Made by a program: the position numbers and the translations under genes
Source: Escarpia spicata
Lineage: Eukaryota; Annelida; Polychaeta; Sabellida; Siboglinidae
NCBI GenBank assembly: GCA_963995525.1
Contig: OZ023206.1
Span: 71,887,490 to 71,951,489 of the forward strand
Reading direction: 5' to 3'
DNA length: 64,000 nucleotides
In this document: piece by piece, positions 39,001 through 51,600 of the stretch
Position numbering within the stretch: the first letter of the stretch is position 1
How the letters are laid out: each line of letters begins with the position of its first letter
Notes under the pieces: model-generated
What the model was told of the DNA's origin: nothing
The model's database searches: none
The model's input: the letters and a program-made list of their open reading frames with translations, nothing else

Positions 39001-42000
39001 TGGAGGTAGACAAGAGGGAGATACATGTCTTTGAAGAACAAGAACCACTGGGTGAAAAAGACTAAACGGATTTGAACAACGGATAGACCTACACTGTTAG
39101 GGCCCTGTAAGAACACGCAAACATGCCCCTACTTCTACTAAACTGCGACACAGGACGGTGGTAATAAATTTATGCCAAAAAGACCTAGCTAAAAAGGCAC
39201 GGTAATTCCGGAAAGTGTACACCTATGGTAAAGGCAAGAACATATTAATTATATAACTGCTGTGGATGCAAATTAAATGGGTTATGGGTCACGTGATGCC
39301 CCTGGTTTATTCTGTAGAATGCCCCGATATGTCTCGACCCATTACTCACCAACTGGAATTATAATTTATAAATATAATTTATATTGTGAACGTCCAACGA
39401 CAATGGGCTGGTGTATAATGGACAACGCCCACAAGACAAAAGGCAAACGTTTGCAGAATGCAAATGGTTCACGAGAGACCATGCGGCCTTCGGAGAATTC
39501 TTCTTATTGATTGTTTCCACGAAGAATAGAAGGCCAACTTAGGAGTCTTACAAAACGAGTCCTTGTACCACTCATTCCTGTAGGCGCATGCCGAGGTATT
39601 GGCACTGGGTCATTTAGATATATTTCAGAAAATAAACTGAGATCTTACAACGCATTAGTTCAATAAATGTTACTGTGCGGATGTGAAACATGGAATGTTA
39701 AGAAAAACGGAGGCTGGACACATTCCATGTCAAGTGTATAAGGAGAACTATAAATTTAGATGGTTATATGTTGTATCATATTCACGAATTTAACTTCATT
39801 CATTCAAACAGATATATACACAGTACAAACCAAGACTATGAAAAGAAGATCAGCATGGAAGTAAAAAGAAGAAGATTTCAATGAACTGGGCATGTGCTCA
39901 GAACAATTGAGACAACCACTGCCTGAAGGCCGTAACATGGATGCCAGAACGGAAAAGGGGATATGGGTTTGCTCTAAGACAACCTGGCGACTAACAGTTG
40001 AGAGAGAAAACTACAACAGGACAACGCAGACAGAAGGGTAACAGAGACAGGACAATTGTATCTAGGAGATGATGACTGATGTGTTATGAGTTCCGAAGAC
40101 GCCAGGTAAAGTAAGACTAGCGTGGTGGAACATGGTGGAACGTGGTGGAACGTGGTGGAACGTGGTGTACAACGGACAGCGTTTTGGTATCGCACACGCC
40201 TATACTGGTGAAAGTGACGACGGTTTAGGGGTATTCGAGTAACGACGTAAGTCTACAGTGAAGGCTGTTTTGAAAGTCTCAATAACTAGTTTGCATTGTC
40301 CACTATCTGTCCGAAGCAGTGGGTTTAGCGCCATTGTGCAGTCCACTATATACGGACAGCCAGGTTGGACTGTATGTGACGGTAGTGGTGTATTATGGAC
40401 AATTTTTGATTAATGTCAAAGACCCTTAATGGCAGGTTTCATTAACAAAACTATTGTGATGTAGGTAGAGGGCAAACTAGACCTATACACAACAGTACAT
40501 TATCATATAATATTCCAGTTCAAGGCAACACAAATAGCTGATTATGTCATATTTTGAAATGACCAGTTACACACCCGTTGGGCTGAACTGGAAGGCGGCT
40601 AACTAGTAGATATTGCGTAACGAACTGTGACTAAGAACGTAACAAAGATTGACAATCGTAACCGCGGCTTAACATAACCGCGCGTTCCCAAATAGCAGTC
40701 ACCATATGGGAACCCGGTCTGTAATTGATATCTCACAGTCACGAAGAAAACTGTCCATGTCATTTTAACGAGTTTATGGCTGTTATTATCCGGCGGCGAT
40801 AAAGGCATTCACTGATATGTAATTGGCGGCACAGCGCCGTGATTGTGTTCGGCCGCTCGTCACGGGAAAGCAGGCGATAATAGCGCGCTGTCGTCGGCTC
40901 GTTTTATTAAAACCAACGTCTAATCTAAATTATACGGAAGAGATCTGCGATTGCCGCTGTCTGTAGCTAGATCGTTGACCATAATCACACAAGCCATTAG
41001 GCCCAGAATGTTTGACCAGTGAGTGGACAGCACGGCTACGTCTGGACGCGATTGCAACGGAAAAGTATATGGTGTTAATAACGAGTGATGATTATCTTAA
41101 CATTCTAAACCAAGACTGTATATACGCACCGTTCGCTCATCTCTTAACTTGACTTTTAGAAGCGTGACACACGCAGTCATCTTTCAAGACATATTTGAGA
41201 AACGCCCAGCCATCCACGCAAGTTAGTTTTGAATAGCTTAGTTTCTTATCGCAAAGCGCCGTTTTTGGTTTTGTGATAGCTCAAAGCGCTTTAGCTGTCA
41301 ACTTGGCAAATTTGTTCAATCCAGCAACAACTGGCTTCTTTGGAAAGTATTCAGTAAAAATACGATAAGATGGATGCGTTTAAGTCATTCGTTTACGCAG
41401 ATTTATCGCTTTCTATTTATGTAACACAAACATTAACCCGTTTTTGAAGGGGACGCAACAAGTGAAGGTCAACTAAGGTTTAGGCACGGCCTAGATTCCG
41501 ACGATCTGCCTTAAACAACATACTGACAACGTGGGACTTTAAACTGTGCAATTTCTTGACTTGGAAGGCACTGGCCATATCTAAAAAGTTATTTCAATTG
41601 AAGATTTGTTCTAGACCGGTCAGCTTCCAGCGGTGATAGTAGTTTAGACACATATAGGACCTACACATAGGACCTACAAAAACAATATATCTTACATGAA
41701 TAAGGTGAATAATGATATCTTACATATAAAAAGTGAGGGAAACAAATCAGACATGTTTTATAAAGAAAAATAAGTTAATTTTAAGTGTAATTCTATTTAG
41801 CTTGAATGTACACATATATAACAGAGCCTAATTCGGCAAGTTGAGCTGTACTTTGAAATTAGGCGTCTATAATAATACCGATAATTTTCCCCAATCTATC
41901 ACAATAATAACATCTAGCTGGTCAAAATTGTAAAATATTACCCAAACGGAGATATTAAATTAACAACTATAGGGAATTTCGTAGCAATGTTGTTTTATGT

Positions 42001-42613
42001 GCACCAAAGCCACCAGCAGCGCGTAGCTTTGGATGGCTACCTTTTTAAAAACCTTATATACTAAAGCAATGTGGCGACGGGGCAATCGGAGCGTCTCCTA
42101 CACGTATCTGCGGGAATGTGTACGTACGACACGATGAATAGACTACTCACAAATTGCGCAGGAGAGGGGCTCCCTTCAGTGTATTGCGACTGATCACCTT
42201 CAGCATGTTGTAGCTCACGTCCCTGAAACATAGCGGCTCAGTCATCATCCAACTATACCAACGCAGTGTGTGGTTGAGTATGTGAGTGAGCGCGCGTTTG
42301 TGCTTGCGTACATGCGTGTGTGTTCGTTTTGTGCGCCTGCAGAAAGTAGGCTACACGCATGCTTACAGAATAATACAGGCAGTACACGTTTGATAAATTA
42401 AAAAGGTAAATGGATGGGTGGATGGATATATTGATGAATGGATGAATGGATGAATGGATGAATGGATGAATGGATGAATGGATGAATGGATGAATGGATG
42501 GATCGATGGATCGATGGATGAATGAATGAATGAATGGATGGATGGATGGATGGATGGATGAATGAATGAATTAATGAATGAATGAATGAATGAATGAATG
42601 AATGAATGAATGA

Positions 42614-42648
<35 letters not shown>

Positions 42649-45600
42649 GATGGATGGATGGATGGTTGGACGGGTGGATGGATGGATGGATGGATGAATG
42701 AATGAATTGGTGAATGAATGAATGAATGAATGAATGAATGAATGAATGAATGGATGGATGGATGGATGGATGGATGGATGGATGGATGGATGGATGGATG
42801 GTTGGATGGATGGGTGAGTGTGTGAGTGGATGGATGGATGGATGGATGGGTGGATGGGTGAGTGAGTGAGTGAGTGAGTGAGTGAGTGAGTGAGTGAGTG
42901 AGTGAGTGAGTGAGTGAGTGAGTGAGTGAGTGAGTGAGTGAGTGAGTGAGTGAGTGAGTGAGTGAGTGAGTGAGTGAGTGAGTGAGTGAGTGAGTGAGTG
43001 AGTGAGTGAGTGAGTGAGTGAGTGAGTGAGTGAGTGAGTGAGTGAGTGAGTGAGTGAGTGAGTGAGTGAGTGAGTGAGTGAGTGAGTGAGTGAGTGAGTG
43101 AGTGAGTGAGTGAGTGAGTGAGTGAGTGAGTGAGTGAGTGAGTGAGTGAGTGAGTGAGTGAGTGAGTGGATGAGTGGATGAGTGGATGGATGGATGGATG
43201 GATGTATGGATGGATGGATGGATGGATGGATGAATGGATGGATTGAATGAATTAATGAATGAATTAATTAATTAATGAACGAACGAACGAACGAACGAAC
43301 GAACGGACGGACGGACGGACGGACGGACGAACGAACAAACGAAATAACGAATGAACGAACGAACGAACGAACGGACGGACGGACGGACGGACGGATGGAG
43401 GATATGTCTACAGAGACACGGGGAGGAGGAGAGACCGACTGGCGATGCTTGTCGGGTGCGGTTGCGTGCTAAGGGGAACAGTCCGCGATGTGTGGGTTTC
43501 GGGTTCGGTTTTATTACAGGGATGTCTACAGTTTATCAGCATACTCGAGATGCTGTGCGCGGCGTGCCTCCAATACGTCCCCGGAGTACAGGCTCCGGAG
43601 GCTAAACGGCCCACCGCAACCAACCCGCCTCGCCCCGCCTCATCTCGGAAGCGGACGGCGTTTCGGAACACATAAAGGAGCGTGTGATTTACGCTGTTTA
43701 TCCCGCCGGCTACAGTAATGCTTACTATTAGTGCATTGGGCGCTATCAAGCTGGGCAATTTCTATTCCGTCGCGTTATGAAGCGTCGTTGCTAAATAACG
43801 ATCGAAATAACAACGTATAGCAGAATCTGCCCGCCATTAGCACGCGTACATAGGCAGGGGCGATTGACGACGGCGGGTATTGCGATTCAAGAGACTCATA
43901 AACCAGTCACAACGGCGCTGCAGTATAACGTGTCGTTAGCAATTAGACGTCGCGGCCTGACTTTGAAACAACGATGTTGAAGAGCCGTGCCATAGACAGA
44001 CCGCAACTTGTCACCACTGTTATTTTACTTGCGTTACGCTCTACTGCGCATGGTGATTGTGAAAACAAAATGGGAAAAATGAAAAAAGGGAAAGAGGTTT
44101 CGTGTGCAGTATATGACTTCTAAAGCATCGTTAACGTTGGGTTTGGCAACACAAAACGACATGAAGTCTAACCATTACATTTTAAGCACGGTTTTTAGAC
44201 TTGTGCCAGTTATAGAAAATGTAAATAATGTAGGCTCTTAGAACAATGTGTTAACACACTTTTAAAAGAAAAGTTGTGTTTGCCGAATAAATAAAACATC
44301 GGAAATTTGTTGGAGGAGTCGTTTCCCCCTAAATTACATAAAAATAAGGTCTTCCGAAATGCCCACTGAAACTGCCCACTGAATGTAGACCTACTTCGGA
44401 TGACATGATTTTATGGTGTTTTCGGAGTGCTGAATTGAGAAAAAAACATGTCAATCTGTGTGAGGGGTCCTTGACTCCATGAATTATATAAAAATGGAAC
44501 ATTGCACCAGTCTATTGAATACCATTCTAATTAATGCAGCTCACTCCCGCCGGGTTTACGTTCTAATGTTTCAATGGGAACGACAACGGAGGTCTCTCCT
44601 GTGTTCAGTGCGGGAGCTCGGGACGACTCGGTGCAGAGACGAGACGGTTGTGGGGACGATAAAGACGGGGCTGTCATGCGACTGATGCGTCCTACAGGCC
44701 ACACATGTAGAAGACCAGTTCTGCGGTGATGTGTCACGCGGTGCAGCGATCATGACACGGGGAGACACGCTAGCATCGTGGCAGGCTGCCCGCAACGACG
44801 TCGCCATGTTGAAAGGCTTCGTTTAGCGCGGACTTTGTTCTATTTGGTCCTGCTGCGAGCCTGGCAGAGATACGACGGATTGATTGCGTTCCCGATGTCC
44901 GTGTTTATAATGGACAAGTTTTTATCTAAGTTTGACAATATTTTCCAACGATCACTTCCAAACACGACCGCATAGTGCTTCTGCTTAGCATCGAGGTTTG
45001 CCGTCACTAATAGTTGAATGAAGATGAACCTGTCACGCATCAGTACCTGGCGGCGTCGCTGTTGATGCGATGTTCTGCACAGCTGTTGGTCTAAATAATT
45101 TATAGCACAAGCAAAACACAAAATTAGGTTAAATAGTTTAATTTGCCGCGCGTTTGCTACATCGCGCATAATACATCAAACCGTATCAGATATTCTTTGT
45201 CAGGTAACTAGGCCGAAAGATAGGACTAGAGGACATGAAGTTACATTAGTAAAGGAGCAGTGAAGATTAGATATAAGAAAGTTCTCAGTTGCACAAAGGA
45301 CTGTAAATGATTGGAACAGATCATCTGCTGATTGTGTGGGTGCTGGTAGCGTAATTATGTTTAAAAATAAAATCGACACATACCTCAGTTGGGCGTGATA
45401 CACGTATATAAAAGGGTTGAACTCTTGATAAACCAAAAGGCTTCCTTGTCCACCTGCCATCTAGAGTTAATTATCTGGGTGAAAATCTTGTTAAAATCTT
45501 GTCTTGTTAAATAACATCACTAGTATTTTCTTTTCGACCGCTGTAAATCTGTAGTTCTATTTTATACATATTTAATGAACATGAAAAATAATTATGTACT

Positions 45601-48600
45601 TTATAACGATTTTTATAGTTCATTCAAATCTATATTACTAAAATGTTATACGGCCGTATCCCGAAATGCAAAAATCGTTATTGCTATACGTAAAATTTGC
45701 ACATGATGTGGCATGAAGGACTCGTAGGCTAGTACGCACTCCACACCGCTGACGGAAAAAAGTTCTATTCGAGGTCTCGGGGGGGGGGGAGGTGTAGTAG
45801 TTTTCTGAGCCTCAAAGAGAGGTGAAGTAAGAGGTCTCAAAAGGGGATGCAGTTTTTTTTTAGTCTCGAGAAGTGTACAACCGGAGGTCTCAAATGGGTG
45901 CAGTTTGAAGTTTTTGGGAGCCTGCAACTGCAGGTAGAAACGCCCCGCCCCCAACAAAAAATCAACCACGATACGGGCCGGGTATGTTTGTCTACCGACA
46001 GTTGATCCCGGGGACGACTTCTGTTGAACGCCGATGCGTCACCTCTCTGACGGGCCGGAAGTTTACGAAGCAACACTCCCAATATCAGCGGGGAATTTTA
46101 TCGGTTTAATGGCGCAAAGGGAACATCGGAACGGAATTCAACGCGGAGACAAGACGTTGGTTGGTCGGGCTGTAGGGGATCGCAGGCTGTTACACTGATA
46201 TGCAGTTTCGCTGTTCCAGCGTTGGATGTCTCTCTCAGTTTCACCCTCTGTATTTGCAACAGTTTTGTCAGTATTTAAGTGTGCTGATTAATGGTCAAAT
46301 GTGGCACCACCACCACTAGTCAGCTGGGTACAGACCACGTACTTACTTCCGACATGCAGTGCCGATGGTTTTAAGGCAGTTTTACGCTTCATGGAATTTT
46401 TTTATAGGAATGTGGTCACATTTGAGGAGTGCAAAACTTATGCTGTGTCAGAATTATTTGTTTGTATAACTAATGACATATGCACAAATCAATTACCATA
46501 GCATCCGTCAGAGTGTTTATAGGTTTTACGCAGTTTTAAAGATCGATTGCCACGCAGCACAAGTTAACTTACAAAAAAATATATGAGAGTGATATTTCAT
46601 TGCTCATGCAAGATTTCTGTGTTTTATTTCGTAATGGGAACTACTGATGACGTAAGTGCAGTTAGCGTCACTTGTTCTGAGATGGTATCCAAAAATGTTA
46701 GCCGGAGTTTTGCCCCTCTGAAAGGTGATAACTGGTGAACTGCGTTGACACCTGTGTCATCTTTGTTTATTTATTTAATACAGAGTCTGCTACATTGCCG
46801 ACGACCCATCCATCAGACGAGCACGCCTTCGAAGTAGGTGTGAATTGATACGTAAGACAGCACGGTGATGAGATTCTCCTTTTGAAGACGGTATCACTCT
46901 AACATATATCGCCTGTGATTCGTCATCGACTGACAGCGGCGGTTTAAAGTTCTAAACACTCTGTGGACGACAATGACGTTGTTACCGAGTCTCGGTGCTT
47001 CCCTGGTGGTGGTACAACAGCGCTCACGTCAGATTCTTTTCGCCATTATGTCGTACAACACAATCGGACCAAAATCGCTCGTGTAAACGCCCTCGGAGTT
47101 CTGTTGACGAGGCTAATTTCTGGTAGAATTGGCACCATTTTCAATTCTACCTCAGTCAGGGACGATTTTTGAAGCAGTAGCCAATCAGCGACCGTCGCGA
47201 CAGACAGGTGCGGGACTAGTCATTACCTTTCATTAAAACTGAAATGCGGATTATCGCTACTTAATAGGTTACCCTTACCGTTTTTAGACAGACACAACAC
47301 CGTGTCGTACGATCGGATTAAAATATGACATGAATCTCTCGTACAAACGAGCCTGTATTGAGTATTAGTGACGTCTCAGAGAACTCGCACGACATCGGCG
47401 ATCTACTCCGGGGCCTGGCTCGAACTACACCTAACGACCAAATCGACCGGTGAAGCATGTTAACTTATTTCTTACTGATTCTCTCTACAATGTGCGAGCA
47501 TATTAACGTTTTGCTCCAGTACTCCGTTTCTATTAGGTGACAAATGAAGCACATGCAATTTGGAGCGACCAAGCGTTTAAATCGCCCCGATAACCCATTT
47601 TGTGAGCAGTAATCTTACAGTAATAAATCGTGTTTGTTTAACACAATTACAATCGCGCCTGACGCTTTGTCATACTGCTCGCGTTCAGCGAGAACCTCCC
47701 ATATTTTTGACGCTTAGGATGTAAATTGGGCACTATCCATGGTTAAATGCACAAATGTCTAGTATTTAATTTTCAAGTTGATCAATGCTGCTTTCAATTA
47801 GAATTACATATCAAGGAAATGTTCCCAAAAGAGATAGTTTTGGGTTCTTTATAAGCTCCCATAGTTCAACACCACGTGATTGACACTTAAAATACAGTAA
47901 TATTAAAATACATATAAAGAAATATGTTACATAGTCATTTGATACAAGCAACATAACCTCGTTAATCCGGATACTTTGGTCGCTAGTGTAGATGCATCCG
48001 GATTAACGAGTTTTCAAAAAAAAAGAACCACGATCACAGTCTAACGGGGTGTACCTATATTAGAGTTTCGAAATTCTGATCCCGTAAACGGAGTCTGGAT
48101 TATCGGGGTCCGGACCATGTGGGCTTGGATTATTGGGGTCCGGATTATCAGGGTCCGGATTAACAATGTCCCATTGCAGTCCGTCGCTCCTCTTCTCATG
48201 CGTTTCAGCCGCATCAAGAGTCCTATCATTTGAACTAGACCGACGGTGTTAACTCTCGCGCCCGAGATGTTGACAGTTTCATTCGTCTTGCAGATCGAGC
48301 GAGCACCTTGACACGGCGGGAAGACGCGCCTCTCAACGAACTCCAAGCACGCCTGACCGTCAATGACGCGAGCCAGTAAAATGGCGTAATTTTTTTTAGC
48401 GAGCGCGACAAGGAACGAATCGTAAAGGTGCAAACGGCGCCGTCGCTATCGTTTTATAACGCGGCAGAATCGGTTTATGAAGCCCGGATCGTTTAATGAA
48501 GTTTCGTCGAACGGCCGCTAAATGACACGATTTATGGCGAAGGCAAAGAAGACCGAGGTTGACTGTTTCCGGTTGTGTTGCTCCGGCCAGTGCGTGTGGT

Positions 48601-51600
48601 GTTAGTAGTTGTTGTCGTAGGTCAGACACCGATAGAAAGACTCCAGCGAAATCTTGCTTATAAAGACTGGATTTCTTAAAGGCGTTTCTTATTTGACTGG
48701 GCGTTGGTAATCGAGATCGATCGGTCATCGTCGGTATTCTTCGGTGGTTGTCGGAATTCGACCGTTGCTGTCCGTCATCTTGGGTCGTCTTTTTGGTGTT
48801 GCACAACCCACCAGGCTACGACCAATTTCGAGCCAAAACGCTATGTCTATCTATGTTTATGAGAGCGCGACGCGACAGATAGGAAAGTAGAAACATAACG
48901 AACCAAAACATGAACAACCCTCACGTCCACTGGAACAACCTGCGGTGCCCCCACTGCACCAAGCCCCAACATCTGCAGATATAGAATCGAACTGCTGAGT
49001 CACCTCAGGACACACGACTGACCATTGACTGCCGCCATCCTCGTTCCGAGGTACCGTCAATGAGTCTACGCCTACTACCTGATGACGAAAGGGAAATCAG
49101 AGCGTTAACGCTGTAACCACATTTCAATAGAACCGCATATGACAGCCGTGACAACTGCGGTATTTGTCAACGGCGCAAGTCGCATCTCTGACAACTTGAC
49201 ATGTCCGACGCCGCTTCAAAGGCACGGATGCAATCGGCGCTGTTTACATGCAAAGGCGACGAATTCCAGCGGTCTTTGAACGCCGTCTGAAAGGGTACAA
49301 TCGAATCGCACACCTGCACCAACACAGCCGCCCGGCGGTTCTCGCCGATCTGCAAACTGACGCAAATATTCGCATACGCCAAAGACGCCGCCAGCGAACG
49401 CCGCGTTTCCATGCTCACACATAGGACATTTGGCGCTCACACAGTGCGCTTGCCGTCGCCGTGGTTCCCGCGACAATGGTCTTGGCGGGAAGTTGGCGCG
49501 GTCAAAGCGGGCGCCATTGTCGATCGGCTTGCGAACACTGGCACGATATCCCTCGGAAGTGAACGCCGGAAAAGCCAGCGTCTTACTTTCAACCGTCTAT
49601 AGGTCGTACCCGGTTGCCCGTAGCGTCGATATAGCCACCGTTGGGACTATGATTCATGGGTTGAACTCTTCGGAATACTAAACATGCAATATCGGAAATG
49701 CAAACAGTACCGGAGGAAGAGCTGCGCGTGCTCTTGGTAACCGTAGACGGTCTATAACTGTACAGCGCTCCCAGTCTCCAAATGCAGTTAACGAAACTGT
49801 CAACGCGAGTCCACAAAAGCGATGAAATTCGTGAACAAATATGGATAATATAGACCATCTAAGCTCAATAAAAGCGTCAATTCAATACCTTTACGTTCAT
49901 AAAGACGTTTGGATATAATGCATAAGTTAAAACTGTGTTCATAACGTATGTACTTATTTGTACGCTGTTCATGGCTTAATTGCTGACAATAATTTGATAC
50001 GAAACTAATCAAACATCACAACTGTGTGTTCGCATTATTGAACCTAAGGGCAAACACTGCGAACAAAAGGCTTCCCAGGCGCATGCCGCTGTACTTTATA
50101 TAGAAACGTTGGCACTATACCAGAAAGACGATGCATTTCCTATTCCAATATCATATATCATTTTTTAAATAAGCACAAAATGCGCTGTGACAGTGGCGTT
50201 GCTGTGCTTCTTTGTAGCTACGCGCCTGCTTTGGATTTCCGTATGACATCAAAGGTAACGGCATCCGTGTTTGTCTATTCGTGGATTGTCACCTCTTGGT
50301 GAATCAAGAGTTCAGTTACCCCTTGGTAGGGTGGGGCTTTTGCACATCGCATTTCCCGGTGTTTACATCGATATATGGCCATCAACATGAAGTGAGAGTC
50401 GTGAGAACATCTTTGGTGTAGACCGACGGTCCTTTGTTTTACAATCATCGAATACGTGCGGCATTTGCCTTAAGGCCAGCCATGCGAGAAGCGGTATTCA
50501 CTAGGTCTATTTCTGCATGGTAGCCATATTGTATCCTCTGGGGAATTTGAAACATAATTTCGCAGCAAACTTGTGAGCAAACCAGTCTAAAATATAATTT
50601 CTTACTGCCTATAATCCTACAAACTAATACTTCAAGATTTATTTATTTAAAACATTTGTGCGTTTACTTTGTTTCCCCAGTTAAACTAAAAACACATTAT
50701 GAAAATAAGACCTGCGCTTAATTAATCTTACGATGTTTTAGTTAATGTCATTATATGACCCGTGAATATATATTTTTAAAGTGTTGTTTTAAATGTCCTC
50801 TTATCCTAGTTGTTAGTTAACAAAATATATCTACAATCCATGCACGTTGTACTATTTCCTAACAGTAGGCTCAGTTCACAATACATTGATCGACAATTTG
50901 CCCTTGTTCGTCACGAGTCGTCACACTTTCAGCGCGGATTACAACAATGTCTATATATATATACGCCTACGCTCTAAGCAATTCCGTGAAAATGGGCTAC
51001 TCTTGAATTATTGACTAAACACAACAATCGTTAACTTTGATAAATTACAAATTCGTCTAGTAAAAAATTCTGACATTGCCCGCATTATGTTGGGCGGAAG
51101 AACGATATATCAAATACCTCTTCTATAAAAAGTATTGATAATTTACTTGCAACTATTCATGAGACCACAGTTAATGCACGTATTCTAATGACTGTATATA
51201 CACTAATATAAAAGTAAATATGGAGCAGTTGCTTCAGTTTATATAACATTAGAAGAGGTTACGCGGTCGACTTGCGAAATCCGCTAGCGAGAGTTTGCAG
51301 TTCAGGAGACATTTTGGCGCGCTCCCAGCCGGAACCCGGGCGCGGTGGGTGGCTCATTTATAGGCGTGTTAATTAATTATGGCAACTTGATTACCGCTGG
51401 TGGCCTAAGATTTGATAAACTGGTAAACACTATATCTGCTTAAATTGTTTCTTGTGATAAAATCGTAAAAAAACCTAACTTTAACATTATACAGCTTACA
51501 CTGGTATCCAACTTATCTCACACCGATGTTCATGTGGTAAGCAGTGTCCATTCATCATTGGAAGTAGAAATACCATATTTGGTGATAACCGCAAAACACA

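Larger units (their letters stand above)
36703..42150. other. Slit intron (domain 1 LRR4 to LRR5) spanning a CpG boundary
   Basis: A 5.4-kb intron. CpG is rare below about 37.2 kb and common above. It contains overlapping open frames on both strands at 38086-38787 with no recognised domain, a LINE fossil (39600-40040) and four copies of GTGGTGGAAC (40128-40168). Confidence 0.8.

Noticed and set aside
43275..43472. Repetitive protein of NERT/DGRT units
   Set aside because: It is the translation of GAAC/GGAC tetranucleotide repeats.
48041..49681. Cluster of 63-136-codon frames on both strands
   Set aside because: GC-rich, CpG-rich DNA has fewer stops; none shows a domain, splice structure or family similarity that I recognise.
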